Positions 1 through 6,898 of a DNA stretch of 7,093 bases are shown here, piece after piece. The stretch covers positions 1-7,093 of the forward strand of contig PWWF01000110.1 of NCBI GenBank assembly GCA_003561595.1, given 5' to 3'. The stretch's first letter is position 1. Every line of letters begins with the position of its first letter. Made by a program: the position numbers and the translations under genes. Below the pieces are notes generated by a model, which was not told the DNA's origin, did no database searches, and was given only the letters and a program-made list of their open reading frames with translations. The DNA comes from Paracoccaceae bacterium (GTDB lineage: Bacteria > Pseudomonadota > Alphaproteobacteria > Rhodobacterales > Rhodobacteraceae).

Positions 1-2306
1 ATGCGGCCATGGCCTCGGGCGGGCACCCCAAGGACTGGACCTATGCCAATATCGCGGACATGCGCGACCAGATGAAGCCCCTGGGCCTGTCGATTGACTG
101 GAGCCGCGAATTCGCCACCTGCGACCCGGAATATTATGGTCAGCAACAGGCGATGTTTCTGGATATGCTGGAAGCGGGGCTGGTTTATCGCAAGAACGCG
201 GTGGTCAACTGGGACCCGGTGGACATGACGGTGCTGGCCAATGAGCAGGTCATCGATGGCAAGGGCTGGCGGTCTGGTGCCGAGGTCGAGCGGCGCGAGC
301 TGACGCAGTGGTTCTTCCGCATCTCGGATTACAGCGCGGAATTGCTGGAGGCACTGGACGGGCTGGACAACTGGCCCGAGAAGGTGCGACTGATGCAGCG
401 CAACTGGATCGGGCAGTCGCGCGGGTTGCAATTCGCCTTTGGCACGATCGGCGCGCCCGAGGGGTTCGACCGGATAGAGGTCTATACCACCCGCCCCGAC
501 ACGCTGATGGGGGCGTCATTCGTCGCTGTCTCTCCCGATCATCCGCTGGCGAAGCATCTGGAACGCCATGACACGCAGGTCGCGGCCTTCAACGCCGCGT
601 GCCGCAAGATCGGCACCACGGAAGAAGCGCTGGAAAAGGCCGAGAAGAATGGCTTCGACACGGGCATCCGCGTGCGCCATCCCTTTGACAGCGATTGGGA
701 ATTGCCTGTCTATATCGCCAACTTCATCCTGATGGATTACGGCACCGGCGCGATTTTCGGCTGCCCGGCGCATGATCAGCGCGACCTGGATTTCGCGCAA
801 AAATACGGGTTGCCGCATCCCGATGTGTTTGTCGCGCTCGACGATGACACGCCCGTATCGCAGACGGCCTTTGTTCCGCCCAAGACTGACAAGGTCCGCT
901 ACATTCGCGGCTTTGCAGGCGATCAGGTCCAGACCGGTGCCGAGGCGGTCGAGGCCGCCATCGCGTTCTGCGAATCGCGCGGGGTGGGCCATGGGGTCAC
1001 GCAATACCGTCTGCGCGACTGGGGCCTGAGCCGCCAGCGCTACTGGGGCTGTCCGATTCCGGTCGTGCATTGCGACACCTGCGGTGTGGTGCCCGAGCGC
1101 AAGGAAAACCTGCCCATCGCGCTGCCCTATGATGAGGATGGCACGCCCATCGACTTTTCCATCCCCGGCAACCCGCTGGACCGGCACCCGAGCTGGCGTG
1201 ACTGCAGCTGCCCCAAATGCGGCGCGCCCGCGCGGCGCGAGACGGACACGATGGATACCTTCGTCGATTCAAGCTGGTATTACACCCGCTTCACCAGTCC
1301 CCGCGCCACCACGCCGACCGAGCGGGCCGAGGCCGATTACTGGATGAATGTGGACCAGTATATCGGCGGGATCGAACATGCGATCCTGCACTTGCTCTAT
1401 TCCCGTTTCTTTGCCCGCGCGATGGTCAAGACGGGGCATCTGCATGAGCGTGCGTCCGAGCCGTTTGACGCGCTGTTCACGCAAGGCATGGTGACGCATG
1501 AGATCTATGAGACGCGCGACGCGCGGGATCGCCCGGTCTATCACCTGCCCGAAGATGTCGAGGACGGGAAGCTGAAGGCAACGGGCGAGGACGTGCGCAT
1601 CATCCCTTCGGCCAAGATGTCGAAATCCAAGAAGAATGTCGTGGACCCTGTCGATATCATTCAGGCCTTTGGCGCCGACACGGCGCGCTGGTTCGTGCTG
1701 TCCGACAGCCCGCCCGAGCGTGATGTGGAATGGACCAGCGCCGGGGCCGAGGCGACGTTCAAGCATCTTGGCCGCGTCTTTTCACTGTCCGAGCGGATCG
1801 CCGCGATGGAGGATGGCACCCCGTCGGATGCCGATACCGACCTCTTGCGCGCGATGCACCGCGCCATTGCCGATGTGACGAAATCCATCGAGAATTTCGC
1901 CTTTAACAAGGCGATTGCAGAGTTGTACGCCTTTACCAACACGCTGTCGCGCGCGCAGGCCAGTGGCGGCGCGCAGAAACAGGCGATGCGCTGCATGGCG
2001 CAGCTCATGGCGCCGATGGTGCCGCATCTGGCCGAAGAGGTCTGGAAGCGCCAGGGCGGCCAAGGCCTCGTCGCGCAGGCAGACTGGCCCAGGGCCGATC
2101 CGGCGATGCTGGTGCAGGACAGCGTCGTTCTGCCCATCCAGATCAATGGCAAGCGGCGCAGCCAGATCGAGGTCGCAAACAACGCCAGCAAGGAAGAGGT
2201 TGAAAAGGCCGCCCTTGCGGATGATGCTGTGATCAAGGCTTTGGCAGGCGGCGTGCCCAAGAAGCTGATCGTCGTGCCGGGGCGCATTGTGAATGTCGTT
2301 GTCTGA
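1..2306 (+). CDS. leuS: Leucyl-tRNA synthetase, 5' end missing
   Basis: Cytoplasmic class I aminoacyl-tRNA synthetase that charges tRNA-Leu with leucine. The gene enters from the left edge mid-codon; the frame runs from base 3 and reads AAMASG, so the ATG at base 9 is an internal methionine, not the start. About 767 residues are present, against roughly 850-870 for the family, so the HIGH motif lies outside the window. Visible landmarks are the editing-domain threonine-rich TTRPDT (486-503), the editing-domain HDQRD (771-785), SRQRYWG (1029-1049), the KMSKS ATP-binding loop (1614-1628) and the C-terminal beta domain ending in GRIVNVVV. Cysteine pairs at 1071-1082 and 1203-1220 resemble the zinc site in the insert before the DTMDTF segment. 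The region corresponding to the first zinc domain ([14 protein letters not shown] onwards) lacks the cysteines of the E. coli enzyme, which I recall as usual in alphaproteobacteria. The stop overlaps lptE by 14 nt. Identification is certain. Confidence 0.98.
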   Translation, partial: AAMASGGHPKDWTYANIADMRDQMKPLGLSIDWSREFATCDPEYYGQQQAMFLDMLEAGLVYRKNAVVNWDPVDMTVLANEQVIDGKGWRSGAEVERRELTQWFFRISDYSAELLEALDGLDNWPEKVRLMQRNWIGQSRGLQFAFGTIGAPEGFDRIEVYTTRPDTLMGASFVAVSPDHPLAKHLERHDTQVAAFNAACRKIGTTEEALEKAEKNGFDTGIRVRHPFDSDWELPVYIANFILMDYGTGAIFGCPAHDQRDLDFAQKYGLPHPDVFVALDDDTPVSQTAFVPPKTDKVRYIRGFAGDQVQTGAEAVEAAIAFCESRGVGHGVTQYRLRDWGLSRQRYWGCPIPVVHCDTCGVVPERKENLPIALPYDEDGTPIDFSIPGNPLDRHPSWRDCSCPKCGAPARRETDTMDTFVDSSWYYTRFTSPRATTPTERAEADYWMNVDQYIGGIEHAILHLLYSRFFARAMVKTGHLHERASEPFDALFTQGMVTHEIYETRDARDRPVYHLPEDVEDGKLKATGEDVRIIPSAKMSKSKKNVVDPVDIIQAFGADTARWFVLSDSPPERDVEWTSAGAEATFKHLGRVFSLSERIAAMEDGTPSDADTDLLRAMHRAIADVTKSIENFAFNKAIAELYAFTNTLSRAQASGGAQKQAMRCMAQLMAPMVPHLAEEVWKRQGGQGLVAQADWPRADPAMLVQDSVVLPIQINGKRRSQIEVANNASKEEVEKAALADDAVIKALAGGVPKKLIVVPGRIVNVVV

Positions 2307-2778
2307 CCGCAGATCATGTCTGTTTCTGCTGGCCATGCTGCCGGTCGCGGCCTGCGGTTTCACGCCTGCCTATGCGCCCGGCGGGGCGGGGCAGCAATTG
2401 CGCGGGCAGGTGCGCGCGGCGGACCCGCAAGGCGGCAGCGATTTCGATTTCGTCGCCGCGTTCGAGGAACGGCTGGGCCGCCCCACGGCGGCGCGCTACG
2501 CGCTTGATTACCGGATCGCGACATCCGAGCGTGGGGGCGGGCGCGTGGCCGGGCTGGGCGAGACGCGCATCTCGGTCTTTGGCACCATCACCTACACCCT
2601 GACCGAGATCGAGACAGGCGACACGGTGACCGAGGGCAGCCTGCGCAACTTTACCGGCTATTCGACCACTGACACCCAGCTTGCCACACGCCGCGCGCAG
2701 GAAGATGCGCAGGCGCGGCTGATGCGCATTCTGGCCGATCAGGTGGCAAACCGGCTGATCGCTGCGCTGGCCGAATGA
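2293..2778 (+). CDS. lptE: LPS-assembly lipoprotein LptE
   Basis: Outer-membrane lipoprotein that plugs the LptD barrel and helps insert lipopolysaccharide into the outer leaflet. The 161-residue product has a short charged N-terminus (MSLSDRRS), a hydrophobic stretch and a lipobox VAAC with the lipidated cysteine at residue 21, followed by GFTPAY, typical of alphaproteobacterial LptE. The rest is a small alpha/beta domain with a long C-terminal helix rich in Ala, Gln and Arg, ending in [14 protein letters not shown]. The ATG at 2293 lies inside the end of leuS and has only a weak Shine-Dalgarno sequence, so translation is probably coupled to leuS. It is the start that puts the lipobox at the expected distance. 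The position between leuS and holA is the common alphaproteobacterial arrangement and supports the call. No defects are seen. Confidence 0.93.
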   Translation: MSLSDRRSCLFLLAMLPVAACGFTPAYAPGGAGQQLRGQVRAADPQGGSDFDFVAAFEERLGRPTAARYALDYRIATSERGGGRVAGLGETRISVFGTITYTLTEIETGDTVTEGSLRNFTGYSTTDTQLATRRAQEDAQARLMRILADQVANRLIAALAE

Positions 2779-3791
2779 AACTCTCGCCCCGCGATCTGGC
2801 CCGCCTGATTGCCAAGCCCGACCCCAAACTGGCCGGTTTGCTGATATTCGGCCCGGACACGATGCGCGTCGCGCTGAAACGGCAGGATCTGATCGCCGCG
2901 ATGATCGGCCCGCAGGGTGAGGCCGAGATGCGGCTGGACCGGCTGCAGGCCAGCGAATTGCGGCGCGGGCCGCCATTGGTGGATATGCTCAAGGCGCAGG
3001 GGTTCTTCCCCGGCCCGCGCGTGGTGCTGGTCGAAGATGCGACTGAGGCGCATACCGATGCCATCCTGCCCGCGCTGGGCGACTGGCTGGAAGGAGATGC
3101 ACAGCTTGTCGTGACGGCGGGCGCGCTCAAGGCCAGTTCGAAACTGCGCAAGGGGTTTGAAGGGGGCAGGGCGACGGGCGCAGTCGGTATCTATGATGAC
3201 CCGCCGACGCAGGCAGAGGTCGAGGCCGCGCTGACCGCCGCCGGGGTGCAACCGGGGGCCGAGGCGATGGGCGATCTGATGGCGCTGTCGCGCGCGCTCG
3301 ATCCCGGTGATTTTCGCCAGACGCTGGAAAAGCTCTCGCTCTACAAACATGGCGACGCGACGCCGGTATCGGTCGCGGATGTGGCCGCCATTACCCCCGC
3401 CAGTACCGAGGCGGCGGTCGACGATCTGCTGCATGCCGTGGCCGAAGGGCAGGCCGCGCAGGTGGGCCCGCTGCTGAACCGCTTGCAGGCGCAGGGCGTG
3501 GCGGCGGTGACGCTGGCGATCTTTGCCTTGCGCCATTTTCGCGCGCTCCACGCGATCTGCGCCGATCCCGGCGGCCCGTCTGCGGGTATCCAGCGGCTGC
3601 GCCCGCCGGTCTTTGGCCCGCGCCGCGACCGCCTGCTGGGGCAGGCGCAGCGCTGGGGGCTGGCGCGGCTGGAGCGCGCGCTGTCCGAGATGATCGCCGC
3701 CGATCTGACCTTGCGTTCAGCGTCGAACGCCCCCAGCATGGCGGTCATGGAACGCACTCTGATCCGGCTGGCCATGCTGGCGCGGCGCTAG
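2775..3791 (+). CDS. holA: DNA polymerase III, delta subunit
   Basis: Delta subunit of the clamp-loader complex, which opens the beta sliding clamp and loads it on primed DNA. The 338-residue product has the family's usual length. It shows the N-terminal Rossmann-like module with GLLIFGPDTMRV near residues 21-32 (a degenerate nucleotide-fold loop, as usual in delta), the central segment with FFPGPRVVLVEDA near residues 76-88, and the helical C-terminal domain with ALRHFRALHAI near residue 251 and the closing TLIRLAMLARR. The start overlaps the lptE stop as ATGA (2775-2778) without a clear Shine-Dalgarno sequence, which suggests translational reinitiation. The call rests on family resemblance and the leuS-lptE-holA order. 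Confidence 0.94.
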   Translation: MKLSPRDLARLIAKPDPKLAGLLIFGPDTMRVALKRQDLIAAMIGPQGEAEMRLDRLQASELRRGPPLVDMLKAQGFFPGPRVVLVEDATEAHTDAILPALGDWLEGDAQLVVTAGALKASSKLRKGFEGGRATGAVGIYDDPPTQAEVEAALTAAGVQPGAEAMGDLMALSRALDPGDFRQTLEKLSLYKHGDATPVSVADVAAITPASTEAAVDDLLHAVAEGQAAQVGPLLNRLQAQGVAAVTLAIFALRHFRALHAICADPGGPSAGIQRLRPPVFGPRRDRLLGQAQRWGLARLERALSEMIAADLTLRSASNAPSMAVMERTLIRLAMLARR

Positions 3792-3792
3792 A

Positions 3793-3797
3793 GAGGA
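3793..3797 (+). promoter_or_regulatory. Ribosome binding site of the GST gene
   Basis: GAGGA lies 6 nt before the ATG at 3804 and just after the holA stop (3789-3791). It fixes the start of the GST-like gene and shows that the gene is translated independently, unlike the two overlapping genes before it. Confidence 0.7.
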
Positions 3798-3803
3798 AGC
3801 AAG

Positions 3804-4397
3804 ATGTACACCGTCATTGGCCGCGCCAATAGTCGCGCCACACGCGTGCTCTGGATGCTCGAGGAACTCGGCCAGCCCTATGACCATGTGCCCGCCGCGC
3901 CGCGGTCCGAAGGGGTGGTCAGCTTCAACCCCGCGGGCAAGGTGCCTGTTCTGATCGAGGATGGCACCCCGATCACCGATTCGACGGCGATCATCCAGTA
4001 TCTGGCCGACAAACACGGCGCGCTGACCTATCCGGCAGGCACATTGGACCGCGCGCGGCAGGACAGTCTGACGCAATTCCTGCTGGATGAATTCGACGCC
4101 GCGCTGTGGATGGCGGCGCGCCATTCCTTCGTTCTGCCAGAGGAGCTGCGCCAGAGCGCGATCAAATCTTCGCTGATCTGGGAATTCACGAACAGCCAGA
4201 AAACCCTTGTTAACCGGATGAGCGACGGGCCGTTCCTGATGGGCGCGCAGATGACCGTGCCCGATATCATTCTGACGCATTGCGGTATCTGGGCGCGGGT
4301 CGCGAAATTCCCGGTTCAGGAACCGCGCCTGTCGGACTATCTGGAAGCGATGATGGCCCGTCCGGCGCTGCAGACAGTCCTGACCAAGATGGGCTGA
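3804..4397 (+). CDS. Glutathione S-transferase family protein
   Basis: A 197-residue soluble protein with the two-domain GST plan. The N-terminal thioredoxin-like domain (about residues 1-75) begins MYTVIGRANSRATRVLW, where Ser10 is the likely glutathione-activating residue. It contains FNPAGKVPVL (41-50) with the cis-proline at position 48 and the glutathione-contacting DSTAI (59-63). The C-terminal part is all-helical and includes the N-capping-like segment TVPDIILTHCGIWA. The product may conjugate or reduce electrophiles with glutathione, but the substrate cannot be told from sequence. It follows holA by 12 nt, so it is probably cotranscribed with the housekeeping block. It converges with soxZ, so a link to sulfur oxidation is only positional. 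The gene is intact. Confidence 0.92.
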   Translation: MYTVIGRANSRATRVLWMLEELGQPYDHVPAAPRSEGVVSFNPAGKVPVLIEDGTPITDSTAIIQYLADKHGALTYPAGTLDRARQDSLTQFLLDEFDAALWMAARHSFVLPEELRQSAIKSSLIWEFTNSQKTLVNRMSDGPFLMGAQMTVPDIILTHCGIWARVAKFPVQEPRLSDYLEAMMARPALQTVLTKMG

Positions 4398-4426
4398 GCT
4401 TGGGGCCGGGGCAGGGCGCCCTCAGC
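4393..4426. terminator. Possible shared terminator hairpin of the GST gene and soxZ
   Basis: GCTGAG (4393-4398) and CTCAGC (4421-4426) are perfect inverted repeats. Each arm contains the stop codon of one of the two converging genes (TGA of GST at 4395-4397, TGA of soxZ read on the minus strand at 4424-4422). An inner GGC/GCC pairing (4404-4406 with 4418-4420) would extend the stem across a 5-nt bulge. There is no clear run of T on either side, so intrinsic termination is uncertain. Confidence 0.4.
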
Positions 4427-4736
4427 TTATGCTGACGCTTTCTTCCGCGCTGACGCTCTGCCCGTCCTCATGCGTCCAGGTAAAGGTAAATTCCCCCGGT
4501 GCGGCGGCGCGGATAAAGAACGTGAAAGTCGGGTTCGCCGCGCTGCCATTTTCAAAATCATAGGCGAACACGGTTTCACCGTTCATCCTGGCCTCGAACC
4601 GGGTCAGCATGTCACGCGGGTCGTCGCTGGACACACCCGTGATCATGGGATGCGTGAGCAGGGTGCGGATCTCGATTTCCTCGCCCTCGCTGGCAGAGCC
4701 GGGCAGGCGGATACGGGGGGTGGACATGGTGGACAT
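4422..4736 (-). CDS. soxZ: Sulfur-carrier subunit SoxZ, divergent form
   Basis: SoxZ is the partner of SoxY. The periplasmic SoxYZ heterodimer carries sulfur intermediates on a SoxY cysteine. The 104-residue product has no signal peptide, as expected for a subunit co-exported with Tat-targeted SoxY. It shows the immunoglobulin-like pattern: PRIRLPGSASEGEEIEIRTLLTHPMITG at the N-terminus, then MNGETVFAYDF, SAANPTFTFFIRA and GEFTFTWTHEDG, each matching conserved SoxZ stretches. Compared with the SoxZ sequences I recall, the loop after HPMITG is about five residues shorter and the cysteine usually found before the NG turn is absent. The start is the ATG at 4736, with AGGAGG 6 nt upstream. Another ATG at 4727 is too far from that site. 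A longer frame from 4823 would overlap soxY and add an arginine-rich, non-SoxZ extension. The gene lies 25 nt after soxY in the same unit. Confidence 0.92.
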   Translation of the reverse strand: MSTMSTPRIRLPGSASEGEEIEIRTLLTHPMITGVSSDDPRDMLTRFEARMNGETVFAYDFENGSAANPTFTFFIRAAAPGEFTFTWTHEDGQSVSAEESVSIS

Positions 4737-4742
4737 GGGGGC

Positions 4743-4748
4743 CCTCCT
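4743..4748 (-). promoter_or_regulatory. Ribosome binding site deciding the soxZ start
   Basis: On the minus strand this is a perfect AGGAGG, separated by GCCCCC from the ATG at 4736. It lies wholly in the 25-nt gap between soxY and soxZ and argues against the longer upstream start. Confidence 0.85.
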
Positions 4749-4761
4749 GTTCAGGTCCGGG

Positions 4762-5214
4762 TCAGGTGACGCAGCCGCCTTGCGTGACGGCCGTGCGCGC
4801 CGCAGCCTGCAGGACGCTGCCATCGCTCAGCTCGGCAATGACAAGGTATTCCTGTTCTTCGGCCAGACGAATGCGGGTGAACACCTCGGCGCGGGTCAGA
4901 TGCGGGGTCAGATGAAAGCTGCCGATCCCCGGTGCCGGGTTGGCCGTGGCGATGATGTGGATGGCGGTCACATGATCATCCTCGGACATGGGGCTGTCCA
5001 CACGGATGGTCAGCGGCACCTGCGCGCCGTTTTCCGCAACCGCCGGCGCATCCAGTTCGATCCCGCCCTCGCGCGGGTCGCGCCCGTCGAGAATGTCATC
5101 GATATGGACGGCGACATCGTCGCTCAGGTCCAGCGCCGCGACCGGGATGGGCAGGATCACAAGCGCGGCGGAGGCCGCCGTGCCCGAGACAAAGCTTCGC
5201 CTTGAAAAACGCAT
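4762..5214 (-). CDS. soxY: Sulfur-carrier subunit SoxY with unusual GGCVT C-terminus
   Basis: SoxY holds the sulfur intermediate on a cysteine at the tip of a flexible C-terminal arm and acts in the periplasm with SoxZ. The 150-residue precursor begins MRFSRRSFVSG, a clear Tat signal (SRRSF), with a hydrophobic stretch and probable cleavage after residue 26 or 27 (near PVAA). The mature part matches the family: IELDAPAVAENGAQVPLTI near 52-70, SPMSEDD (74-80), AIHIIATANPAPGIGSFHL near 84-102 and EYLVIAELSDGSV near 122-134. The tail reads GGCVT (residues 146-150), with carrier Cys148 present but the usual final two glycines replaced by Val-Thr, so the cysteine is still third from the end. The TGA directly follows, so this is not a truncation. 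The start at 5214 has AGAAGG 5 nt upstream. It lies 24 nt after fccB. Confidence 0.94.
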   Translation of the reverse strand: MRFSRRSFVSGTAASAALVILPIPVAALDLSDDVAVHIDDILDGRDPREGGIELDAPAVAENGAQVPLTIRVDSPMSEDDHVTAIHIIATANPAPGIGSFHLTPHLTRAEVFTRIRLAEEQEYLVIAELSDGSVLQAAARTAVTQGGCVT

Positions 5215-5219
5215 GCAGG

Positions 5220-5225
5220 CCTTCT
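5220..5225 (-). promoter_or_regulatory. Ribosome binding site of soxY
   Basis: The minus strand reads AGAAGG followed by CCTGC and the ATG at 5214. The site supports the start that yields the complete Tat signal peptide. Confidence 0.7.
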
Positions 5226-5238
5226 TTCGGGTTTCCGT

Positions 5239-6534
5239 TTATGAGAACATATCGTCAGTGATGCTGTCATACCATGCGTCAGCGTAACGCGCCTCCAGCC
5301 GCCTCGTGCGCGCCATTTCGGACAGCTCCCCTGACGGCGACACGCCCCCCGAATCCGGCGTTGCAGCGATGCCATCTTCGGAAAGCCGAAAGGTCGCGGC
5401 GACCGAAATGCCGTAATCCTCGCCCGCGTGGCTGTAGCAGGTGTTGAAATAGACAGGGTCATCCCAGGCCGGGCGCCCCGATATCTCGGCCAGTGCGGCG
5501 GTGACAGCGGTTTTGGCGGTCGAATTGGCGATATAGCCCGATTTCGGCATGGGCGCCCCGATATTGGCGTCGCCAATCACATGGATATCGCGCGCGGCCT
5601 CGGCCTCGAATGTGCGGGGTTCAACCGGCACCCAGCCCGAGTCATTCGCAAGCCCCGCATCGCGCGCGATGCTGGCGGCATATTGCGGCGGGATCACATT
5701 GCCCATATCGACGCGGTGTTCTTCGCCGAACTCGCTGATGAAGAGCTTGTTCTCGGGGTCCACCCGCATGATCCTGCCATCGGCACTGGCGGGAATCCAT
5801 TCGATCATGTCGCCATAGAGTTCGGCCCAGGCGGCCTCGAACAGGCCCTGTTTGGCAAACCCTTCCTTCGCATCAAACGCAAGGATCTTTGCCGTGGGGT
5901 TCGCCTGTTTCAGATGATGCGCAATCATGCTGATCCGCTCATAGGGTCCGGGCGGGCAGCGGAACGGGTTGTCCGGAATGGCCAGCCCGACAACTCCGCC
6001 TTCGGGCAGCGCTTCCAACTGGGCGCGCAGCAGGCTGATCTGGCTGCCATCGCCCCCCCACCATGCGTGGGGAAAGACCTCGGACGCGGCTTCGTCATAG
6101 CCTTCGATCGCATTCCAGCGCAGCCCGATCCCGGGCGACAGGATCAGCTTGTCATAGTCCAGCACATCCCCGCTGGCGAGTGTGACGCGATGGCCGTCTG
6201 CGTCGATCTCCTGCGCGCGGTCATGGATGACATCGACCCCGCGGGCGCGCAGCCCGTCGTAGGAATGGGTGATGTCGGACAGCTCGCGCTTGCCGCCAAG
6301 GATCAGGTTGCCATAGGGGCAGGTCACGAAACTGGTCTGAGGCTCGACCAGCGTGACCGACACATCCGGGTAGTTCATCTTGGCGAAGCGGGCAGCGGAT
6401 GCACCGCCAAAACCGCCACCGATGATCAGCAGGCGGCCAGCGTTTTCAGCGCGCAGGATGCCGGGCATGGCCAGGGTCGCGGTCGAGGCGGTAACAAGCG
6501 TGCCAAACTGGCGACGGGTCAGAAATCTTGTCAT
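5239..6534 (-). CDS. fccB: Flavocytochrome c sulfide dehydrogenase, flavoprotein subunit
   Basis: FAD-containing subunit of FCSD (the homologue in Sox operons is SoxF). It oxidises sulfide in the periplasm and passes electrons to a cytochrome c partner. The 431-residue precursor has a Tat signal (LTRRQFGTL, residues 5-13) with likely cleavage around residue 29. The FAD dinucleotide-binding loop IIGGGFGG lies at 37-44. By alignment from memory with the Allochromatium vinosum enzyme, Cys72 (in SFVTCPYGN) matches the covalent FAD-attachment cysteine, and Cys193 (FRCPPGPYER) and Cys366 (FNTCYSHA) match the redox-active disulfide, so all key cysteines are kept. HVIGDANIGAPMPKSGY (318-334) is the second FAD-contacting region. 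The C-terminus (YADAWYDSITDDMF) is complete. The start has GAGGG 7 nt upstream, overlapping the fccA stop, and the gap to fccA is 10 nt. FCSD is preferred over sulfide:quinone reductase because of the Tat signal, these cysteines and the cytochrome neighbour. Confidence 0.95.
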   Translation of the reverse strand: MTRFLTRRQFGTLVTASTATLAMPGILRAENAGRLLIIGGGFGGASAARFAKMNYPDVSVTLVEPQTSFVTCPYGNLILGGKRELSDITHSYDGLRARGVDVIHDRAQEIDADGHRVTLASGDVLDYDKLILSPGIGLRWNAIEGYDEAASEVFPHAWWGGDGSQISLLRAQLEALPEGGVVGLAIPDNPFRCPPGPYERISMIAHHLKQANPTAKILAFDAKEGFAKQGLFEAAWAELYGDMIEWIPASADGRIMRVDPENKLFISEFGEEHRVDMGNVIPPQYAASIARDAGLANDSGWVPVEPRTFEAEAARDIHVIGDANIGAPMPKSGYIANSTAKTAVTAALAEISGRPAWDDPVYFNTCYSHAGEDYGISVAATFRLSEDGIAATPDSGGVSPSGELSEMARTRRLEARYADAWYDSITDDMFS

Positions 6535-6541
6535 GATGACA

Positions 6542-6546
6542 CCCTC
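6542..6546 (-). promoter_or_regulatory. Ribosome binding site of fccB overlapping the fccA stop
   Basis: GAGGG on the minus strand lies 7 nt before the fccB ATG and shares bases with the TGA of the preceding cytochrome gene (6547-6545). This suggests that translation of the two subunits is coupled. Confidence 0.55.
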
Positions 6547-6862
6547 ACTCCAATGACGAGAAGTAGTCAGCCAAGGCTGCGACTTCGGCCTCTGAATACC
6601 CCCGCGCGATGCGGTTCATGATCGTGGCCGGGCGTTCATCGGCCTGAAACTCCGCCCATGCGCGCAGAAAAGCCTCGTGATCATAGCCGCGCAGGTCAAC
6701 GATCGGGCCTTGCCCGCCCCAGTCGGCACCGTGGCATCCGGCACAGGCCTGCGCGAGCATATGGCCATCAGCATCGTCGCCCAGCGTCGTCAGTGGCCAG
6801 CTCACGCATGTTATCGCCAGGGCGGCAGCAAGCAGTTTTTGACGCATCATCAGCGCACCCAT
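6545..6862 (-). CDS. fccA: Small monoheme cytochrome c, probable FCSD electron acceptor subunit
   Basis: Secreted class I cytochrome c of 105 residues. It has a Sec-type signal peptide (positively charged MRQK near residues 5-9, hydrophobic LLAAALAITCV, probable cleavage after about residue 28), one heme-binding CAGCH (40-44) and a probable axial Met82 in ATIMNRIARGYSEAEVAALADYF. The last stretch is typical of cytochrome domains paired with FCSD flavoproteins. It should take electrons from the flavoprotein and pass them to the respiratory or photosynthetic chain. With a single heme it differs from diheme SoxE-type or diheme FccA proteins, so SoxE would be a poor name. The ATG at 6862 is chosen because GAAGG (6873-6869) lies 6 nt upstream; internal ATGs at codons 5 and 6 are possible but less well placed. 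It is the first gene of the four-gene unit, with fccB starting 10 nt after its stop. Confidence 0.88.
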   Translation of the reverse strand: MGALMMRQKLLAAALAITCVSWPLTTLGDDADGHMLAQACAGCHGADWGGQGPIVDLRGYDHEAFLRAWAEFQADERPATIMNRIARGYSEAEVAALADYFSSLE

Positions 6863-6868
6863 GTGAAA

Positions 6869-6873
6869 CCTTC
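6869..6873 (-). promoter_or_regulatory. Ribosome binding site of fccA
   Basis: GAAGG on the minus strand lies 6 nt from the ATG at 6862 and selects it over the two internal methionine codons. Confidence 0.65.
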
Positions 6874-6898
6874 ATCTCATATGTTGATATATCGAGTC

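Noticed and set aside
9..11. ATG at base 9 as the leuS start
   Set aside because: The frame is open upstream to the window edge, and the sequence around it matches an internal LeuRS segment.
516..1187. 223-codon open frame on the minus strand
   Set aside because: It is antisense to the editing domain of leuS and contains no recognisable motif.
2739..3551. 270-codon open frame on the minus strand
   Set aside because: It is antisense to holA. Its His/Arg/Gln-rich composition is typical of a shadow frame.
4737..4823. Longer soxZ start adding 29 residues
   Set aside because: It would overlap soxY, adds an Arg-rich segment not found in SoxZ, and ignores the perfect AGGAGG before the ATG at 4736.
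4609..5205. 198-codon open frame on the plus strand
   Set aside because: It is antisense to soxY and the 5' part of soxZ; both minus-strand genes are well supported.
5428..6621. 397-codon open frame on the plus strand
   Set aside because: It lies antisense to fccB, whose domains and cysteines are clear. The composition is a mirror of high-GC codon use and no family is recognisable.
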